DNA of 8,787 nt, taken from assembly GCA_020724185.1 (NCBI GenBank), contig DYHL01000104.1, positions 1 to 8,787 of the forward strand, in the 5' to 3' direction. The translations under genes were made by a program, and so were the position numbers. The DNA is from Candidatus Nitrosymbiomonas sp. Its GTDB lineage: Bacteria > Sysuimicrobiota > Sysuimicrobiia > Sysuimicrobiales > Humicultoraceae. A model generated the notes under the pieces. That model was given only the letters and a program-made list of their open reading frames with translations, had not been told where the DNA came from and ran no database searches. Every line of letters starts with the position of its first letter. Positions within the stretch are counted from its first letter, which is position 1. Shown one piece after another: positions 5,603-8,787 of this stretch.

Positions 5603-8600
5603 CCCCGACGGACCTCCTCCGGCAGTGCCAGGAAACGGCGGGCTACCTCGGGATCGAAGTGCTTCCCTGTCTGCTCTCGTATGTACGCCAGCGCCGCATC
5701 CTCGGACCAGGCCTTGCGGTATGGGCGGTCCGAACGCAACGCGTCCCAGACATCCACGACGGCGAAGATCCGGGCCACAATGGGGATGTGCTCTCCCACC
5801 AGCCCCTGAGGATACCCGGTACCATCCCAGCGCTCGTGGTGGTAGTAGGGGATGTCCATCGCCGGCCTCAGGAACGGGATGGGTGCGAGCATGTCGTGGG
5901 CAAGCACAGGATGCCGGCGCATCACCTCCCACTCGTCATCGGTCAACGGGCCGGGCTTCAACAAGATTGCATCGGGCACGCCCATCTTGCCAATGTCGTG
6001 CAGGAGCGCCCCGCGGCGGACGTGCACCAACTCGGCCTCTGGGATGCCAATGTCGCCTGCCAAGCGCAGCGTCAGCTCCGTCACACGCCGGGTGTGCCCT
6101 TCTGTCTCTCGATCCCGCAGGTCCAGTGCCCGGCTCCATCCTTCAAGGGTCGCGTCGTACGCGAAGGCCAACTCGAGATGGGAACGCTGCAGCACCTCGA
6201 ACATCTCGGCGTTGTCTATGGCGATGGCCGCCTGGGCGGCCAGGCCGTCGAGGAACTCCAGCCAGTCCGGCATTCGTGACAACGGGGTACGGTCAAAGAT
6301 CTCCAGCACGCCCTTGACCTGTCCCCTGGCTATCAGCGGCACCGCAAGGTAGGCAACGAATCCCGCCTGCGCCATGGCGCTGGCCAGGCGGGCAGGGGCT
6401 TGACTGATGTCGCTGATGGAGACAATCCGTCGCTCGATCACTGCCTGTCCTGCGGGCCCGGCCCCCACCGGTATGGGATCAGTCTGGCTCGTCAGGAAGG
6501 GCACCCCGCAGCTGGCCGCGTGCTCCAGTGCCATCGTCGCAGGGCGGAACAGGAGAACCGCTGCGCCGTCCACATGCATGACCGCAGTGGCCTCTTCGGC
6601 GAGCAGCTTCAGGGTCATGCGGAGATCGAGGCTTGCGGTGATGGACCGGTCAATTGCCTGCATAGAGGTCAGGCGCTGCAACTGCCGTTCTGTCTGCTCG
6701 CGCAACGTCGTCCTGTGGATGGCCGTGGCCGCCATGTTGCCGATGGCGCCCAGGAGGCGGACCTCGTCGTTCGCGAGCGGGACATGGCGGCCGACCCACA
6801 GGGCACCGATGGTCTGCGTGCCGGCGATAAGCGGGACGCAGGCCACCGAGTGGATGCCTGCGAATCTCTCGATGTTCACCAGGTGCGGATCGGTGCGCAC
6901 GTCGTCGCTCGCGTAGGGTTCTCCGGTGGCGATGACGTGCCCGCTGATCCCGGTGCCATGGGGCAGGCGGACGCCTGTCCACTCGGACCACGCCCCGGCG
7001 CCCAACTCGTGTACCGCATCGTCGGTGGTAGGATCCCGCAGCGCCAGCGAGGCCCCGTCGGCGTGCAGCAGGTCCCGCACCTGGTCCAGCACGGCAGGGA
7101 TGATCTCCGCGCGGCTAGGCGCGGCGCGCATCGCGGTGGAAACCGCGGCCAGCGTGCTCAGCTCCTCGGCGCGCCGGCGCGTCTGGTCGTACAACCGCGC
7201 GTTGGCCAGCGCCTGACCGGTTGCGGCCGCAGCATGATGAGCCAGCGACAGTTCGTATTCCGAGAACTCGCGGGGCTGATTGGTCATCAACGCGACAACC
7301 CCGACCGGCTCCTTGTGGACCACCAGGGGTACAAAGACGACGGTGGAGACGTCGCGGCCCCGGAGTGCCTCGCGGATGACGGCCATACGGGGATCGGCCC
7401 TCACGTCGCGGATGGCCACCGGCCGGGTGAGATTGGCTCCGAACAGCCTCTCGAGCCCTGCCGCATCCAATGGAACATTGAGCCCATGGACAGAGAGCCG
7501 GGGATCGGTCACCTCCTCGGCGACCACGTCGAGCCGCGTGCGATCCTCGGACAGGAGCGCGGCGGCAGCGGTCGGCACATCAAAGGCCAGGACGAGTTCC
7601 CGGCACACTTGGCGCAGCAACGCACGGGGGTCCAGCGCCGAGGACGCCGCCGCGATGACGCGGTTGAGGAGCATGGTCTCGCGGATCTGGCGGCGCTGGG
7701 TCTCGTCGGCGCGCCTTCGCTCCAGCACGGCGGCGATGATCTCGGCCACAGCAACCAACAGCCGGATGTCATCGTCGGCCCATACCTTCTCCGTCCGCAC
7801 CGCGTCGAACCCCAGGAACCCCACCAGGTTTCCTCCGGCGACCAGGGGTACAGCGAGCACCGAGCGGATCTCCTGCGCCTCCAGGATCTCGCGCTCGGCG
7901 CGCGCCTCCGTGGCAAGATCGGCGATGCGCGGGGCGTGGATTACCTCGCCACGGTGCAGCCGCTCCATCCACCAGGGGAAGGTCATCGTCGGGAGGCCCT
8001 GGAGCCCCTCGATCTCAGGGCTGATGCCCTCGGCGATCCACTCGTGCGTGTTGTCCATGGTGGAGCCATCTTCTGAGAGCAGGAAGAGATAGCTCCGATC
8101 CACCTGTCCGTGCTCGCCGATCCGGCGCAGCGCCTCGTTAACCGCGGCGTCAAACTCGGCGACTGTCGTGGTCGCGAAGACCTTGGAGATCGCGTCGATG
8201 CTGCTTTCTAGCTCGAGCCGGCGCTTCAGCGACTCCTCGGCCCGGACGCGGTCGGTGATGTCGAACATGTAGCCCTGGATCTGCGCCAGCTCGCCGCAAT
8301 CGTCGAAGACCCCCAGGACGTTCTCCACCACCACTACCTTGGCGCCGTCGGCCCGCACCAGCTCGTTCACGAGGCCGGGTAGACGCCGTTCGGTCCGCAG
8401 CCTTCCTACAAATACCTCGCGGTCGCGCTGTGTGGGGTACAGCGAGGTGGCATTGACCGATGTGGCGTCTTCCACCGACTGGAATCCAAGGAGCCTGACA
8501 AACGCGTCGTTGCAGGCCAGGATCTGCCCGTCCACGGTCGTAAGGTAGTCGGCTGTCAGGTCGTGCTCGAAGAAGCGCCGGTACCGGGCCTCGCTCTCCC

Positions 8601-8688
8601 GCAGCGACTGCTCCAGCTCGCCCAGGCGCGCGCGCAGCGACTCGAGTTCGTGCTGCCCGGGGATAGGGCCATCTCGATGCCTGGTCAC
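5599..8688 (-). CDS. PAS-GAF(x4)-HD-GYP signalling protein, probable cyclic-di-GMP phosphodiesterase
   Basis: This encodes a 1029-residue soluble sensor-effector with no membrane segment. A short coiled coil (about 13-33) leads into a PAS domain (31-149), which has DYLTTVDGQILACNDAFVRLLGF. Four GAF-like domains follow at about 161-323, 343-498, 510-661 and 675-831. Each has the repeated VP-L---G---G core (SVLAVPLVAGGNLVGFLGF in the first) and is joined by charged helices. The HD-GYP domain is at about 839-1026. Its expected metal and catalytic residues are present: E861, H865, H897 D898 with K901 (LLHDIGK), H926, H950 H951 and D979, plus the GYP signature HHERWDGTGYP (950-960). Active HD-GYP enzymes hydrolyse cyclic-di-GMP, so this copy looks catalytically competent. 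The signals bound by the PAS and GAF domains cannot be read from sequence. I chose GTG 8688 because GGAGGT (8698-8703) precedes it by nine bases. The frame extends to TTG 8745, but that start lacks a well-spaced site and adds 19 non-conserved residues. It converges on the ABC operon. Confidence 0.92.
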   Translation of the reverse strand: MTRHRDGPIPGQHELESLRARLGELEQSLRESEARYRRFFEHDLTADYLTTVDGQILACNDAFVRLLGFQSVEDATSVNATSLYPTQRDREVFVGRLRTERRLPGLVNELVRADGAKVVVVENVLGVFDDCGELAQIQGYMFDITDRVRAEESLKRRLELESSIDAISKVFATTTVAEFDAAVNEALRRIGEHGQVDRSYLFLLSEDGSTMDNTHEWIAEGISPEIEGLQGLPTMTFPWWMERLHRGEVIHAPRIADLATEARAEREILEAQEIRSVLAVPLVAGGNLVGFLGFDAVRTEKVWADDDIRLLVAVAEIIAAVLERRRADETQRRQIRETMLLNRVIAAASSALDPRALLRQVCRELVLAFDVPTAAAALLSEDRTRLDVVAEEVTDPRLSVHGLNVPLDAAGLERLFGANLTRPVAIRDVRADPRMAVIREALRGRDVSTVVFVPLVVHKEPVGVVALMTNQPREFSEYELSLAHHAAAATGQALANARLYDQTRRRAEELSTLAAVSTAMRAAPSRAEIIPAVLDQVRDLLHADGASLALRDPTTDDAVHELGAGAWSEWTGVRLPHGTGISGHVIATGEPYASDDVRTDPHLVNIERFAGIHSVACVPLIAGTQTIGALWVGRHVPLANDEVRLLGAIGNMAATAIHRTTLREQTERQLQRLTSMQAIDRSITASLDLRMTLKLLAEEATAVMHVDGAAVLLFRPATMALEHAASCGVPFLTSQTDPIPVGAGPAGQAVIERRIVSISDISQAPARLASAMAQAGFVAYLAVPLIARGQVKGVLEIFDRTPLSRMPDWLEFLDGLAAQAAIAIDNAEMFEVLQRSHLELAFAYDATLEGWSRALDLRDRETEGHTRRVTELTLRLAGDIGIPEAELVHVRRGALLHDIGKMGVPDAILLKPGPLTDDEWEVMRRHPVLAHDMLAPIPFLRPAMDIPYYHHERWDGTGYPQGLVGEHIPIVARIFAVVDVWDALRSDRPYRKAWSEDAALAYIREQTGKHFDPEVARRFLALPEEVRRG

Positions 8689-8697
8689 AGGGGTGTC

Positions 8698-8703
8698 ACC
8701 TCC
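8698..8703 (-). promoter_or_regulatory. Ribosome binding site deciding the HD-GYP protein start
   Basis: On the minus strand GGAGGT lies nine bases before GTG 8688. This is the best-spaced ribosome site near the start of the frame and favours this GTG over the TTG at 8745. Confidence 0.65.
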
Positions 8704-8787
8704 AGGATATGCCCAAATACCGTGCCTCCTAGCCCCGCCGCTCAACCCACCAGCGCCCCATCGACTTCCAACGCATTGAGATCTGCA
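8704..8787 (-). other. Right-edge upstream region of the HD-GYP gene
   Basis: This short region should carry the promoter of the minus-strand gene, but I cannot fix one. TTGAGC (minus strand, about 8740-8745) resembles a -35, but no -10-like hexamer stands at 16-18 bp. TATTTG is about 20 bp away. The promoter may lie beyond the window. Confidence 0.3.

Noticed and set aside
4343..5932. A long minus-strand open frame opposite the permease end and the ATPase gene.
   Set aside because: It is antisense to genes with complete family motifs, and its translation is low-complexity, rich in Gly, Arg, His and Gln. This is typical of a GC-rich shadow frame.
6400..8076. A long plus-strand open frame opposite the HD-GYP gene.
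   Set aside because: It lies wholly inside a gene with recognisable GAF domains, shows no domain of its own, and has shadow-frame composition.
8689..8745. A 19-residue N-terminal extension of the HD-GYP protein from TTG 8745, or a tiny leader peptide after the AGGAGG near 8722-8727.
   Set aside because: The extension lacks conserved features and a spaced ribosome site. The leader peptide would be only six codons with no supporting signal.

Overview
The window is high-GC bacterial DNA carrying five protein genes. Four are on the plus strand and one large gene is on the minus strand. Non-coding sequence is almost confined to a ~330-base leader before the first gene and a ~100-base gap before the second. 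Start codons are mixed (ATG, GTG, ATG, TTG, GTG). A T-box leader on an amino-acid biosynthesis gene is typical of Bacillota, Actinomycetota, Chloroflexota, Deinococcota and related lineages, and rare elsewhere. With the high GC, this suggests a high-GC member of that broad group or an uncultured relative. No finer placement can be supported from this sequence.

Region 1 (about 69-1234) is a self-contained proline-biosynthesis unit. It has a sigma-70-like promoter (TTGACC, 17 bp, TAACAT), a complete T-box riboswitch, and proC (pyrroline-5-carboxylate reductase). The riboswitch has Stem I with AGUA/GAA specifier loop and a CCC (proline) specifier, a long Stem III, a T-box antiterminator and a competing intrinsic terminator. 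The CCC specifier matches the proline-forming product, so uncharged tRNA-Pro should switch proC on.

Region 2 (about 1268-5602) is a three-gene ABC importer operon: a secreted substrate-binding protein, a fused double-domain permease, and an ATPase with a C-terminal TOBE-type region. The layout is that of FbpABC-type iron(III) importers and their relatives (2-aminoethylphosphonate, polyamine, thiamine). The binding protein lacks the tandem tyrosines of classical ferric-binding proteins and carries an extra charged helical tail of about 100 residues, so the substrate is left open. A perfect TATAAT lies upstream, and a strong hairpin begins where that promoter would start transcription.

Region 3 (5599-8688, minus strand) is a 1029-residue cytoplasmic signalling protein: PAS, four GAF domains, then an HD-GYP domain with its metal-binding residues intact. 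It is probably a cyclic-di-GMP phosphodiesterase controlled by small-molecule or redox input. It converges on the ABC operon, and the two stop codons overlap in a shared CTAG with no visible terminator between them.

No mobile element, CRISPR array, tRNA or rRNA gene was seen. The most notable element is the proline T-box, which can be drawn base by base. It belongs to a known riboswitch class, so its instance and context are the new part, not the mechanism.
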